Source: Thermococci archaeon
Lineage (GTDB): Archaea > Methanobacteriota_B > Thermococci > Methanofastidiosales > B48-G16
DNA length: 6,295 nucleotides
Direction: 5' to 3'
Assembly (NCBI GenBank): GCA_003660605.1
Contig: QMUN01000048.1
Location: 1 to 6,295, forward strand
Shown here piece after piece: positions 6,124 to 6,295 of the stretch (position 1 is its first letter; every line of letters begins with the position of its first letter). A program made the translations under genes and the position numbers. The notes below the pieces were generated by a model. It saw only the letters and a program-made list of their open reading frames with translations, had not been told where the DNA came from and ran no database searches.

Positions 6124-6129
6124 ACCTCC
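6124..6129 (-). promoter_or_regulatory. strong Shine-Dalgarno site before the leader ORF
   Basis: GGAGGT on the - strand, three bases before the ATG at 6120. It is the best ribosome-binding match in the window and does not serve the GNAT gene directly, whose start lies 75 bases further on. Confidence 0.5.
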
Positions 6130-6190
6130 AAAATACCGTTATTTTTCTTTACTCTTTTCACGTCTTCCAGTCATGATTAACCTTTTCTTT

Positions 6191-6200
6191 CTTTTAAAGA
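6191..6200 (-). promoter_or_regulatory. possible TATA-like box upstream of the leader ORF
   Basis: On the - strand the stretch reads TCTTTAAAAG. A start site about 25 bases on would fall near 6170 and give a purine-rich leader of about 50 bases before the leader ORF. Other AT-rich spots nearby (for example ATATTAAAAC around 6075-6084) could serve the GNAT gene directly, so the choice is open. Confidence 0.22.
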
Positions 6201-6209
6201 ATTAGGGAT

Positions 6210-6224
6210 TTCAGCGAAGCTGAA
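6210..6224. repeat. short perfect hairpin at the right edge
   Basis: TTCAGC, loop GAA, GCTGAA: a perfect 6-bp stem with a 3-base loop. On the - strand it reads TTCAGC-TTC-GCTGAA. It is the innermost (leftmost) of three inverted repeats near the right end and shares bases with the longer imperfect stem beside it. Confidence 0.55.
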
Positions 6225-6275
6225 CGTCAAACACGTGGATGTAGGCAAAACCTACATCCATTTGTTTAACGTGCA
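6221..6275. repeat. long imperfect inverted repeat with perfect 10-bp core
   Basis: TGGATGTAGG (6236-6245), loop CAAAA, CCTACATCCA (6251-6260) form a perfect 10-bp stem. Pairing continues outward so that 6221-6245 and 6251-6275 make 21 Watson-Crick pairs and one G-U pair, with three mismatches, out of 25 positions. This is far beyond chance for a 55-base stretch. It could be the terminal hairpin of an IS200/IS605-type or miniature element, a structured RNA on either strand, or a terminator for a gene that ends to the right of the window. No transposase is visible here, and the window stops 20 bases later. Confidence 0.6.
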
Positions 6276-6291
6276 CCGAGGTTTCAGTGCA
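6272..6291. repeat. third small hairpin at the right edge
   Basis: TGCAC and GTGCA flank a 10-base loop. Its left arm overlaps the outer arm of the longer repeat (6221-6275), so the two cannot form fully at the same time. It is short enough to be chance on its own; it matters only as part of the cluster. Confidence 0.35.
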
Positions 6292-6295
6292 GTGC

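Noticed and set aside
6139..6174. An 11-codon ATG frame (MTGRREKSKEK) upstream of the leader ORF
   Set aside because: Very short, weak ribosome-binding site, and the purine-rich stretch readily yields Lys/Glu/Arg codons by chance.
1..6295. CRISPR array, tRNA or rRNA
   Set aside because: No regularly spaced direct repeats of CRISPR size and no recognisable tRNA or rRNA segment on either strand.

Overview
This is an AT-rich archaeal window, almost certainly from a euryarchaeon. Three things point that way: an Nre-family DNA-repair protein ending in a PCNA-binding box, an archaemetzincin, and a NOG1-type GTPase of archaeal build. Start signals are also archaeal: Shine-Dalgarno sites of the GGTGATC type, or no leader at all with a TATA-like box about 25 bases upstream. 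The GNAT plus YoaP-like protein would fit a methanogen or methanogen relative, but that is a guess and no genus can be named.

Layout, left to right. (1) 1-1071, + strand: the 3' part of a CNNM/CorC-type membrane transporter gene that begins outside the window. (2) 1055-2332, - strand: nre, converging on and overlapping the transporter by 17 bp; the overlap encodes most of the PIP box of Nre. (3) 2333-2419: a compact divergent promoter region with a repeated candidate operator. (4) 2420-3192, + strand: a two-gene toxin-antitoxin module, a UPF0175-type antitoxin and a PIN-domain (DUF3368-like) toxin, overlapping by one base. (5) 5144 down to 3201, - strand: a tight three-gene operon of NOG1-like GTPase, universal stress protein and archaemetzincin, with gaps of 4 and 8 bases and each downstream Shine-Dalgarno site lying on the upstream stop codon. 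(6) 6045 down to 5221, - strand: a degenerate GNAT domain joined to a YoaP-like thioredoxin-fold domain, preceded by a possible 24-codon leader ORF with a strong GGAGGT site whose stop abuts the GNAT start. (7) 6121-6295: no convincing gene, but a purine-rich (- strand) leader region and, at the right edge, a cluster of hairpins including a perfect 10-bp stem inside a longer imperfect inverted repeat. This could be the end of a mobile element or a structured RNA.

The core genes look like ordinary housekeeping and stress functions: DNA repair with PCNA, ribosome assembly, ATP-binding stress protein, metalloprotease. The toxin-antitoxin pair sits between two - strand housekeeping units like an accessory insertion. 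I see no CRISPR array, tRNA or rRNA, and no clear new multi-gene defence system. The items most worth a second look are the leader ORF before the GNAT-YoaP gene, the right-edge hairpins, the operator-like repeats of the toxin-antitoxin pair, the GTPase-stress protein-protease operon, and the PIP box buried in a gene overlap.
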